From positions 1-7,467 of the forward strand of contig CAZYFS010000015.1 in NCBI GenBank assembly GCA_964647465.1: DNA of 7,467 bases, read 5' to 3'. The position numbers and the translations under genes were made by a program. The stretch is from CAZYFS01 sp964647465. Its GTDB lineage: Bacteria; Patescibacteriota; Minisyncoccia; Minisyncoccales; UBA1441. The notes beneath the pieces were generated by a model. The model worked only from the letters and a program-made list of their open reading frames with translations. It was not told the origin of the DNA and ran no database searches. Of the stretch, positions 1-4,917 are shown piece by piece. The stretch's first letter is position 1; each line of letters opens with the position of its first letter.

Positions 1-2
1 TT

Positions 3-89
3 TTTTCCAATCTTATAGATAAAGACCTTTCTTTAATTCTAACAACTCTCTATTCTAAAGCAAATCTGAAAGACAAAAATTATCACTAG
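3..89 (+). CDS. Possible 3' end of a plus-strand gene entering from the left edge
   Basis: One plus-strand frame stays open from the left edge for 28 codons and stops at TAG (87-89). The predicted end, ...LILTTLYSKANLKDKNYH, is a plausible helical, lysine-rich protein tail. The stop lies inside the hairpin at 75-119, which would then serve as a shared terminator for this gene and the convergent minus-strand operon. No family is recognisable. In A+T-rich DNA a 28-codon open frame can occur by chance, and the stop inside the hairpin is slightly unusual, so this is only a possibility. Confidence 0.25.
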   Translation, partial: FSNLIDKDLSLILTTLYSKANLKDKNYH

Positions 90-120
90 CGTCTCTTTTT
101 ACGCTTTGTGATAATTTTTT
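75..120. terminator. Bidirectional intrinsic terminator hairpin
   Basis: The outer arms AAAAATTATCAC (75-86) and GTGATAATTTTT (108-119) are perfectly complementary. Inside them, after a small internal loop, AGCGT (88-92) pairs with ACGCT (101-105) around an 8-nt loop. On the minus strand the stem ends in a T run (TTTTTGTCTTT), so it can end the sigma/membrane-protein operon, whose last stop is about 60 nt upstream. On the plus strand it also ends in a run of T, so it could stop a convergent transcript. Confidence 0.75.
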
Positions 121-164
121 AACGAAATTTTCTATCTACTCCTGAAAAATTGTTACGTGCTGCC

Positions 165-181
165 TTGAATGAAGCATTCAA
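165..181. repeat. Short inverted repeat just after the membrane-protein stop
   Basis: TTGAATG (165-171) and CATTCAA (175-181) form a perfect 7-bp stem with a 3-nt loop. It abuts the stop codon (182-184) of the minus-strand membrane-protein gene. No T run follows directly, so it is more likely a 3'-end-stabilising hairpin or chance than a terminator; the stronger hairpin lies further on at 75-119. Confidence 0.35.
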
Positions 182-715
182 CTACCGCCTAAGAATAGAC
201 GGAAAATCTTTCTTGTTATAATCTCCATCCTGCATCAGTCGCCAACTAGGACCCCTCATCATCTTCCCGCCATCATATTGCTGATAAAGTCCTTTCATTT
301 GTCCTCTCTTCATCCACGCATTATCAAGTCCAAGATAACTTATCAACCAACCCGCAAGCAAAACAGCTAAAACAAAACTGATGATTATCATAGAAAAATT
401 TTTCTTATAAGAGAAATCATATTTCCCCAACATCCGAACGCTGATTAAAAAACCTACGCCAGTTCCTATTAGTGCCCACCAAGGAAAGCTTGAAAGTATT
501 CGCTCGTAACGAATCGCACCTATTGGGCCGTGCGTTCGAAGTGAAAAAGTTATCAAGCTCACCAGAAAGATTGAAACGATGGTTAAGCTGAGAAAACCAC
601 CGATCATAGCCAGAGAACCCAAAACAAAATACCATTTTGATCTCATTTTCACCTGCCCCTTTTTAATCTGGGACATAATGTTTTCACGTAGGTTCAATTT
701 TGTATTATTTAACAT
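182..715 (-). CDS. Three-span membrane protein coupled to the sigma factor, putative anti-sigma factor
   Basis: This 177-residue protein has a basic N-terminus (1-28) followed by three clear hydrophobic segments at about 30-57, 76-95 and 107-128. A polar tail (about 129-177) contains MKRGQMKGLYQQYDGGKMM. Positive-inside reasoning puts the N-terminus and the KYDFSYKKNF loop (98-107) in the cytoplasm and the tail outside. The gene overlaps the end of the sigma gene by 7 nt, an arrangement typical of ECF sigma/anti-sigma pairs, hence the proposed role as a membrane anti-sigma or sensor. No recognised anti-sigma domain is visible, so the role is inferred from context. The start is uncertain. The 715 ATG overlaps the sigma stop but has no SD, whereas Met24 (ATG at 644-646) is preceded by a good SD (AGGTGAAA) and would give 154 residues. 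From memory, related proteins keep a lysine-rich stretch before the KWYF segment, which favours the longer form. Confidence 0.7.
   Translation of the reverse strand: MLNNTKLNLRENIMSQIKKGQVKMRSKWYFVLGSLAMIGGFLSLTIVSIFLVSLITFSLRTHGPIGAIRYERILSSFPWWALIGTGVGFLISVRMLGKYDFSYKKNFSMIIISFVLAVLLAGWLISYLGLDNAWMKRGQMKGLYQQYDGGKMMRGPSWRLMQDGDYNKKDFPSILRR
650..654 (-). promoter_or_regulatory. Internal Shine-Dalgarno offering an alternative start for the membrane protein
   Basis: Read on the minus strand, AGGTG followed by AAA and ATG (646-644) makes a well-spaced ribosome site, preceded by GGGGC. It is the best SD in this operon. Use of this start would remove the first 23 residues, mostly a charged cytoplasmic helix, and leave all three membrane spans intact. 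Confidence 0.4.
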
Positions 716-1242
716 ATTTTTTTCATCAAAATTTTGGCTCGCCTAATCCTTGTTCCGACCGTGCCGATGGGTAATCGTAAAATGTCACTAATCTCGTCAT
801 ATGATTTTTCCTCAAGGAAAAACAAAGATAGTGGTTCGGAATATAAAAGAGGTATTTTAGAAAGACATTTTTTTACTCTTTCTTGTGCTTCTTTCTTGGT
901 AAGGTTTGCCACTATATCCTCGTCGCTAGCAAAATCCACACCTTCCAATATGGGCATTTCATTTTTATGTTTAATAACTTCATTCATGGCTTCATTGTGA
1001 ACGATACGGTATATCCAGCTTGAAAATTTCATCTTCGTATTAAAACTATTCAGATTAACAAAGGCCTTTATAAAAGAATTCTGCACAATATCTGCAGCTT
1101 TTGTTTCGTCGTGCGTTAAAGAGTTGGCATATCTCATAAGCTTGCTTTGATACCGTAACACAATCTCAAGATAAGATTCTTGATCTTTTGTGCGTACGTA
1201 ATCCGCAACTTGTTCATCGGTTAATTTTTTCAGATCTATCAT
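709..1242 (-). CDS. Sigma-70 family RNA polymerase sigma factor, ECF type
   Basis: This is a 177-residue two-domain sigma factor that would direct RNA polymerase to a specific promoter set. Region 2 spans about 25-92, with the conserved pattern of a helical block, DIVQNSFIKAFVNL (51-64) and FSSWIYRIVHNEAMN (73-87). Region 4 spans about 118-173, with EPLSLFFLEEKSYDEISDIL, the recognition-helix segment PIGTVGTRIRRAK and a final Cys177. There are no regions 1 or 3, so the length and architecture are those of ECF sigma factors. The start used is ATG at 1242 (MIDLKKLTDEQ); an in-frame GTG at 1260 would add six residues. Neither has an SD, and an extended -10-like sequence lies just upstream, which would fit a leaderless message. 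The stop overlaps the start of the membrane-protein gene, suggesting translational coupling. The family is certain; the regulon is unknown. Confidence 0.93.
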   Translation of the reverse strand: MIDLKKLTDEQVADYVRTKDQESYLEIVLRYQSKLMRYANSLTHDETKAADIVQNSFIKAFVNLNSFNTKMKFSSWIYRIVHNEAMNEVIKHKNEMPILEGVDFASDEDIVANLTKKEAQERVKKCLSKIPLLYSEPLSLFFLEEKSYDEISDILRLPIGTVGTRIRRAKILMKKIC

Positions 1243-1250
1243 ATGCAATA

Positions 1251-1258
1251 ATTTTAAC
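1251..1258 (-). promoter_or_regulatory. Extended -10-like promoter element for a leaderless sigma message
   Basis: On the minus strand the sequence reads TGTTAAAAT, a TGn extension plus TAAAAT (5 of 6 matches to TATAAT). Counting from the hexamer places the transcription start at A1244 or A1242, on or 2 nt before the sigma ATG at 1242. No good -35 sits 17 bp upstream. A+T-rich DNA produces such matches by chance, so confidence is modest. Confidence 0.35.
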
Positions 1259-1302
1259 ACGGTTCATGTGTTTTTTGTTTTCTGCTCTCACTAAAACCAA
1301 CC

Positions 1303-1334
1303 AAGCTCTCGCTTAAGATTTTAAGCGAGAGCTT
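1303..1334 (-). terminator. Perfect 14-bp hairpin between the secreted-protein and sigma genes
   Basis: AAGCTCTCGCTTAA (1303-1316) and TTAAGCGAGAGCTT (1321-1334) are exact reverse complements around a 4-nt loop. The hairpin starts 13 nt after the secreted-protein stop on the minus strand. The sequence after the stem (GGTTGGTTTTAGTG) is T-rich but not a clean T run. It is therefore probably a leaky terminator or attenuator limiting read-through into the sigma gene, or an mRNA 3'-end stabiliser. Confidence 0.6.
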
Positions 1335-1347
1335 GTCAGTGAAATAA

Positions 1348-1740
1348 CTATTTTGCCATTCGACCACGTCCCAAACCTTGGCCAAAACCAGCGCCAACTC
1401 TTTGTCCATTGCTTGTTCTTAAGCCTAATCCTTCTCTGATGGTGTCGGCTTCAGCATGTTTGCCTTCTTTACCCATAGTGTGTGCTTGGGCAAATTCCGC
1501 GAAGTTATCTTGATTGATAACTTGAATTACTCTACCCCTGCCCTGCATTAAATCTTCCCAGGCAGCGTAGTCGTTGCTTTCAAAAGCTTTTTCCATAGCT
1601 TCATGTCGTTCAGCCGTACAATTCGGCCCCTCCTTAGTGTAATCACCTTGGTAGGCAAGAACGGAATTTACTGCCGTTAGACCAACAACAGTAGCTATAG
1701 CAACCATTGAAATTGAAAATAAAATTTTGTTAGTGTTCAT
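1348..1740 (-). CDS. Small secreted protein with signal peptide and glycine-rich tail
   Basis: This protein has 130 residues. A classic signal peptide covers 1-29: a lysine at position 5, a hydrophobic core and SVLA before Tyr30. The mature part (about 101 residues) is mainly helical and charged. Two similar helical units are visible: ERHEAMEKAFESNDYAAWEDLM (44-65) and FAEFAQAHTMGKEGKHAEADTIREGLGL (80-107). Each holds an alanine-rich helix and a small N/G-D/K-Y/H-A-x-W/A turn. The tail (112-130) is rich in Gly and Arg. There is one cysteine, Cys41. The frame extends upstream to 1818, but Met27 at 1740 is chosen because the signal peptide begins there and AAGAAGAAG lies about 10 nt before it. 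It is upstream of the sigma gene on the same strand, so it is probably a target or partner of that system. No family name can be given with certainty and no enzyme motif is visible. Confidence 0.75.
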   Translation of the reverse strand: MNTNKILFSISMVAIATVVGLTAVNSVLAYQGDYTKEGPNCTAERHEAMEKAFESNDYAAWEDLMQGRGRVIQVINQDNFAEFAQAHTMGKEGKHAEADTIREGLGLRTSNGQRVGAGFGQGLGRGRMAK

Positions 1741-1942
1741 GTTTTTTTGCTTCTTCTTGTTATTAACGATTATCGACCTTTCATTAGTTATACAAAGAAG
1801 AAGGTGTTTTTCTTTCAAAGAACAAAACTTCTATTTCTGTTTTATCAAATCATCAGCGCAAAAAAACTAGATAATCTTTAATATAGTTTCTTGTTGTCGG
1901 GTTTTTTATTTATATCGGACTCAATTTTTAAAATATCTAACT
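1741..1942. other. Intergenic spacer between tRNA-Pro and the secreted-protein gene
   Basis: About 200 bp of A+T-rich DNA with no convincing ORF. It must hold the promoter of the secreted-protein gene unless that gene is read from cca through tRNA-Pro. On the minus strand there are -10-like hexamers TATATT (1881-1886) and TATAAC (1787-1792), but neither has a properly spaced -35. No hairpin terminator was seen after the tRNA. Confidence 0.5.
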
Positions 1943-2019
1943 TGGTCGGGGCACTGGGATTTGAACCCAGACATCTCACCCTCCCGAAGGGTGTGTGTTG
2001 CCATTTACACCATGCCCCG
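1943..2019 (-). tRNA. tRNA-Pro (anticodon CGG), CCA end encoded
   Basis: The minus strand folds as a full cloverleaf. The acceptor is CGGGGCA/TGCCCCG with discriminator A, the D stem GTGT/ACAC and the anticodon stem CACCC/GGGTG. The loop TTCGGGA gives anticodon CGG, with the G after the anticodon that is usual in proline tRNAs. The T stem is CTGGG/CCCAG with loop TTCAAAT. The C1-G72 pair and A73 match bacterial tRNA-Pro identity. The variable loop counts as six bases. The gene carries its own CCA (1943-1945), unlike the two other tRNAs here. It starts 1 nt after the cca stop, so it must be cut out of the cca transcript. It decodes CCG. Confidence 0.95.
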
Positions 2020-2020
2020 C

Positions 2021-3493
2021 TTATTGAACCCAATACTTCTTTTTGGTCATTATGTCTTTCTTTTCTCTAATCTCTTCAATCGCCTTGCGGGCTTCTTGGA
2101 CTCGAACATTTAATTTCTTTGAGGAAAGCTTCCCTATTTTCTCTATCTCTTTCTTTAGATAAGCCGCCTTGTTCTTTTTGGGATCGTTAATAATTTGATC
2201 GAGAAGAATAGATAAGACCTGCCCTACTTTTGGTCCCGGTTTAATTTTTAAAAGATCCATCACTTCTTGCCCAGAAATCGCCAAGCAGGCCGTCGTTAAC
2301 GGGTCACGAGAAACTCGTTCAACCATGTATTCCAAGTGTCGAAGCTTGTAGGGTTTGGCTTTCGGAACTCCCGATCCAATTCGATCAGACATTCGCACTT
2401 TAATTAAATCGTCCATGTTTTCTCTGCCTACTCGACGAACCAATTTTCGAACAGAAGCTTCCCCAACTTCGTCCACGTTATAATAAAAGAGATGATAGCG
2501 AACAAGACGAACAATTTGTTTTATTTCTTGACGGGAAAATCGTAGTCGACTCAAAATCTTTTCTGTCATTTTCGCTCCCACTACTTCATGATTATAAAAG
2601 GTTGCATCCTCTCCTTCTCCTTCTTTGGTTGCCGGCTTACCTACGTCATGGAGTAAACCAGCTAAACGAATGGCAAAACTAAAATCCTGAGTCACTGCAT
2701 ATTTAAGAGTTCGGACTGAATGTTCATAAACATCATAAATATGATGTTTGTTTTGGGCTACTCCATAGCTTTCGCTTAACTCAGGAATAATAAAAGAAAG
2801 AAGGCCAACTGTTCTCAGAAGTTCTATCCCCTCCGCAGCCCGTGAATTTTTTATTATCTTTACTAATTCGTCGCGGACCCTTTCTTTGGAAATTACTTGA
2901 ATATCCGCGGCATGTTTCTTTATTGCCTTTTGAGTTAAGGGCTCGATGGCAAAATCTAGCGTAGTAGCAAAACGAACCGCTCGCATCATTCGTAGAGCAT
3001 CTTCATCAAATCGTTGATCTGGCTCTCCTACTGCCCGAACAACTTTTTTCTTTAAATCTTCTTGTCCTTGAAAAAGATCAATTAGAGAAACCTCTTCTCC
3101 TTCCACTTTCATGGCCATAGCGTTGATGGTAAAATCTCGCCGAGCTAAATCTTCTTTTAGGTGCTTGGTAAATTTAACTTTCTGAGGATGTCTTTTATCT
3201 TCATAAACTCCATCCACACGATAAGGGGTGATTTCTACTCCCTTTAAGGAGGGATCCTTTGATCCCGTTAAAACATCGACTGTGCCAAAATTATTATCAC
3301 AAAAACTATGGGGAAATAGTTTTGTCAGTTGTTCTGGTTTTGCATTGGTGGCAACGTCCCAATCTTTCGGCTGTTGCCCTAAAATTAAATCCCTTACACA
3401 GCCTCCCACTAAGTAAACTTCGAATTTTGCCTTTGTTAGGGTTTCAATAATTTTCTTAATTTCTTTAGGAATTTTTTTTATCATCTTTGCCAT
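2021..3493 (-). CDS. cca: CCA tRNA nucleotidyltransferase (class II, with HD domain)
   Basis: This 490-residue enzyme adds or repairs the 3' CCA end of tRNAs, using CTP and ATP. The nucleotidyltransferase head shows LVGGCVRDLILG (28-39), the metal-binding DWD (44-46), RRDFTINAMA (118-127) and RFDEDALRMMRAVRFA (161-176). The neck has ISKERVRDEL (201-210). An HD domain follows, with HIYDVYEHS (251-259) and LLHDVGKP (280-287; H282, D283). The Lys-rich C-terminus (about 435-490) is typical of longer HD-bearing members. The frame is open further upstream, but those 38 codons lie antisense to the tRNA-Arg gene. ATG at 3493 has a clear SD (AAGGTG, 7 nt away), which decides the start. Poly(A) polymerase I shares this fold. 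The CCA role is favoured because tRNA-Arg and tRNA-Lys here lack an encoded CCA. The family is sure; strict CCA specificity is likely. Confidence 0.93.
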   Translation of the reverse strand: MAKMIKKIPKEIKKIIETLTKAKFEVYLVGGCVRDLILGQQPKDWDVATNAKPEQLTKLFPHSFCDNNFGTVDVLTGSKDPSLKGVEITPYRVDGVYEDKRHPQKVKFTKHLKEDLARRDFTINAMAMKVEGEEVSLIDLFQGQEDLKKKVVRAVGEPDQRFDEDALRMMRAVRFATTLDFAIEPLTQKAIKKHAADIQVISKERVRDELVKIIKNSRAAEGIELLRTVGLLSFIIPELSESYGVAQNKHHIYDVYEHSVRTLKYAVTQDFSFAIRLAGLLHDVGKPATKEGEGEDATFYNHEVVGAKMTEKILSRLRFSRQEIKQIVRLVRYHLFYYNVDEVGEASVRKLVRRVGRENMDDLIKVRMSDRIGSGVPKAKPYKLRHLEYMVERVSRDPLTTACLAISGQEVMDLLKIKPGPKVGQVLSILLDQIINDPKKNKAAYLKKEIEKIGKLSSKKLNVRVQEARKAIEEIREKKDIMTKKKYWVQ

Positions 3494-3500
3494 CTTATCA

Positions 3501-3506
3501 CACCTT
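3501..3506 (-). promoter_or_regulatory. Shine-Dalgarno that fixes the cca start
   Basis: The minus strand reads AAGGTG, 7 nt before ATG 3493. It is one of only two clear SD sequences in the window and supports this start over the upstream in-frame ATG that lies opposite tRNA-Arg. Confidence 0.7.
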
Positions 3507-3519
3507 CTTGCTTTTCCAA

Positions 3520-3548
3520 TTGACCCAGTCTTTGTTTTATGATTAAAT
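3520..3548 (+). promoter_or_regulatory. Sigma-70 type promoter for the tRNA-Arg / pilin / rpsO / pnp transcript
   Basis: The -35 element TTGACC (3520-3525; 5 of 6 to consensus) and the -10 element TTAAAT (3543-3548; 4 of 6) are separated by exactly 17 bp. A TG extension (3540-3541) stands in the right place before the -10. The predicted start, about 3555, leaves roughly a 10-nt leader before tRNA-Arg. The divergent cca promoter must share this 71-bp gap but is not evident. Confidence 0.65.
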
Positions 3549-3564
3549 GAACAAAGAAAAGGAT

Positions 3565-3638
3565 GCGCCTGTAGCTCAACTGGATAGAGTGAATGCCTTC
3601 GAAGCATTAGGTTGCAGGTTCGAGTCCTGCCAGGCGCA
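3565..3638 (+). tRNA. tRNA-Arg (anticodon TCG)
   Basis: This 74-nt cloverleaf has acceptor GCGCCTG/CAGGCGC, D stem GCTC/GAGT, anticodon stem AATGC/GCATT with loop CTTCGAA (anticodon TCG, reading CGA), and T stem GCAGG/CCTGC with loop TTCGAGT. A73 is followed by TTT, so CCA is not encoded and must be added by the CCA enzyme. The gene sits 17 nt before the pilin ATG. Confidence 0.95.
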
Positions 3639-3655
3639 TTTAAAAAGAATAATAA

Positions 3656-4588
3656 ATGTCTAAATATTGGTTAATCTTTGGCTTGCTTTTTCTTTTTCTT
3701 TTGCCAAGCACCGTCTTTGCTAGCAGAGGGATTTATGAAATCTATGACGTTGATCCTGTTAGCGGGGATACAAATCCCGATTCTTTTCAGTATGCTCAGT
3801 ACGAAGGATTGGTCCCCTGCGGAAAAGAAATAAGCCTCAGTTATTCTCTTGATGTCGACGGAAATTTAACCGGCTACATTCAACAAGTATTGGTGCCCTG
3901 TGAATTTTGTCATTTATTTGTAATGCTTAACCGGCTTATTCATTTTGCTCTTTCCGAATTAGTTCCCCTTTTGTCGATAGGAATGCTAGTTATCGCCGGG
4001 ATAATGTTTTTCTTTGCCCAGGGAAACACCAATAGATTAGGGAAGGCGAAGCAATTATTTACTGGCGTAGTTCTTGGTTTGGCGATTATCTATGGAGCTT
4101 GGTTAATTGTTAGTGGTCTCCTTTCTCTGGTAGGAGCCACCGAATGGACGGGTCTCCAGGGAGAATGGTTTAAGTTTGATTGCCCTGTTCGTTATCCAGA
4201 AGATTATATTGCTCCTCCTCCAGGAGGGTTTATTGATCCAGAAGTAACCTTCCCTGATGGACACTGGGTCCCTTGTAGTCCTAACGAAGAAAATTGTGGC
4301 AGTTGTATCGGGGACATAACATCAATGACGTTTTATGGGTTACAAACACGCGCCTTCACATATACATCTAAATCCTGCCCAGACGGAGAAGTTGCCGTTG
4401 CTGGACGTTGCCTTCCTGGAAGATGTGGTGAGCCCGATGATCTCGATTTGACTAGTACTCCGAATGGTTATCCCGACCCCAATGATGATCAAAGATGGAA
4501 ATGCAAGTTTTATAAAAAGGGTGGTTGGGGCCTCAGCGCTTCGGTTTCAGGGCGAGTCTTCCGCTACTGTACGCCATTAACTCCCTAG
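3656..4588 (+). CDS. T4SS-type pilin-like membrane protein with cysteine-rich C-terminal extension
   Basis: The protein has 310 residues. A signal peptide covers 1-22 (hydrophobic 5-21, VFA before Ser23). A short extracytoplasmic part holds Cys55 and the pair C82-x2-C85 (VPCEFCHLFVMLNRL). Two membrane spans follow at about 103-122 and 135-159, joined by a small basic turn, AQGNTNRLGKAKQ. This layout is that of the VirB2/TrbC-like T4SS pilin family common in Patescibacteria, where it may form conjugation or DNA-uptake pili, or another surface structure. Most such proteins end soon after the second span. This one continues for about 150 residues with nine further cysteines (176, 207, 214, 217, 241, 252, 257, 283, 305), prolines and aspartates, and no further membrane span. 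The tail is presumably extracytoplasmic and disulfide-linked. No SD is evident. The gene lies between tRNA-Arg and tRNA-Lys, 17 and 6 nt away. No other secretion gene is in the window. Confidence 0.75.
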   Translation: MSKYWLIFGLLFLFLLPSTVFASRGIYEIYDVDPVSGDTNPDSFQYAQYEGLVPCGKEISLSYSLDVDGNLTGYIQQVLVPCEFCHLFVMLNRLIHFALSELVPLLSIGMLVIAGIMFFFAQGNTNRLGKAKQLFTGVVLGLAIIYGAWLIVSGLLSLVGATEWTGLQGEWFKFDCPVRYPEDYIAPPPGGFIDPEVTFPDGHWVPCSPNEENCGSCIGDITSMTFYGLQTRAFTYTSKSCPDGEVAVAGRCLPGRCGEPDDLDLTSTPNGYPDPNDDQRWKCKFYKKGGWGLSASVSGRVFRYCTPLTP

Positions 4589-4594
4589 CTGAAC

Positions 4595-4667
4595 GCCCCT
4601 GTAACTCAACTGGCAGAGTAGCTGCCTCTTAAGCAGCGAGTTCCAGGTTCAAATCCTGGCGGGGGCA
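4595..4667 (+). tRNA. tRNA-Lys (anticodon CTT)
   Basis: This 73-nt cloverleaf has acceptor GCCCCTG/CGGGGGC with one T-G wobble, D stem ACTC/GAGT, and anticodon stem GCTGC/GCAGC with loop CTCTTAA (anticodon CTT, reading AAG). The T stem is CCAGG/CCTGG with loop TTCAAAT, and the discriminator is A. The next bases are CAC, so CCA is not encoded. It starts 6 nt after the pilin stop and ends 25 nt before rpsO, so tRNA processing probably creates the rpsO mRNA 5' end. Confidence 0.95.
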
Positions 4668-4692
4668 CACCCTAAAAAATATTAAATCTATT

Positions 4693-4917
4693 ATGTTAAA
4701 TAAAGAAGAAAAAGAAAAAATTATTAAAGAGAATCAATCCCACCCGAAAGACAAAGGGTCTTCTAAAATCCAATCTGCCCTATTAACTGCTAACATTCAA
4801 AAATTAGTAAGCCACTTTAAGACTCACCCTAAAGATAAACATTCACGAAGGGGATTAATTCGAATGATTGAAAATCGAAAGAAGCAAGAAAAATATTTAG
4901 CGCGCAAAGCAAAATGA
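4693..4917 (+). CDS. rpsO: 30S ribosomal protein S15, short form
   Basis: S15 binds 16S rRNA early in small-subunit assembly and sits at the subunit interface. The 74 residues keep the core: a first helix (KEEKEKIIKE), LLTANIQKLVSHFKTHPKD (30-48) and HSRRGLIRMIENRKK (50-64), with the H41, D48 and S51 positions known to touch rRNA. Typical bacterial S15 is about 88-89 residues. Here the protein ends at KYLARKAK, so the usual last helix (…RYxxLIxxLGLR) is missing. No frameshift is needed to explain this: the TGA stop overlaps the ATG of the next gene by 4 nt (ATGA), giving a tight coupled junction. The residues before the core LLT are also unusual (GSSKIQSA where GS-P/T-E-VQ-I/V-A is common). 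No SD is visible, and the 25-nt leader leaves little room for the S15-binding leader known in E. coli. Confidence 0.9.
   Translation: MLNKEEKEKIIKENQSHPKDKGSSKIQSALLTANIQKLVSHFKTHPKDKHSRRGLIRMIENRKKQEKYLARKAK

Noticed and set aside
417..635. Second minus-strand frame inside the membrane-protein gene
   Set aside because: It is an out-of-frame shadow; the other frame encodes three coherent membrane spans.
734..1000. Plus-strand open frame opposite the sigma gene
   Set aside because: It lies wholly antisense to a clear sigma factor and its translation shows no domain or credible composition.
1741..1818. Upstream extension of the secreted-protein frame
   Set aside because: The added residues would put a charged stretch (NNKKKQKN) and 26 residues before a textbook signal peptide; Met27 is the better start.
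1787..1818. TTGAAA ... TATAAC as a promoter for the secreted-protein gene
   Set aside because: The spacer is 20 bp and the -10 is only a partial match, so it is not reliable enough to list.
3228..3450. Two plus-strand frames opposite the N-terminal part of cca
   Set aside because: Antisense shadows of a conserved nucleotidyltransferase domain with no features of their own.
3494..3607. Upstream extension of the cca reading frame
   Set aside because: Most of these 38 codons are antisense to tRNA-Arg and give a sequence unlike CCA enzymes; the SD and family start point to 3493.
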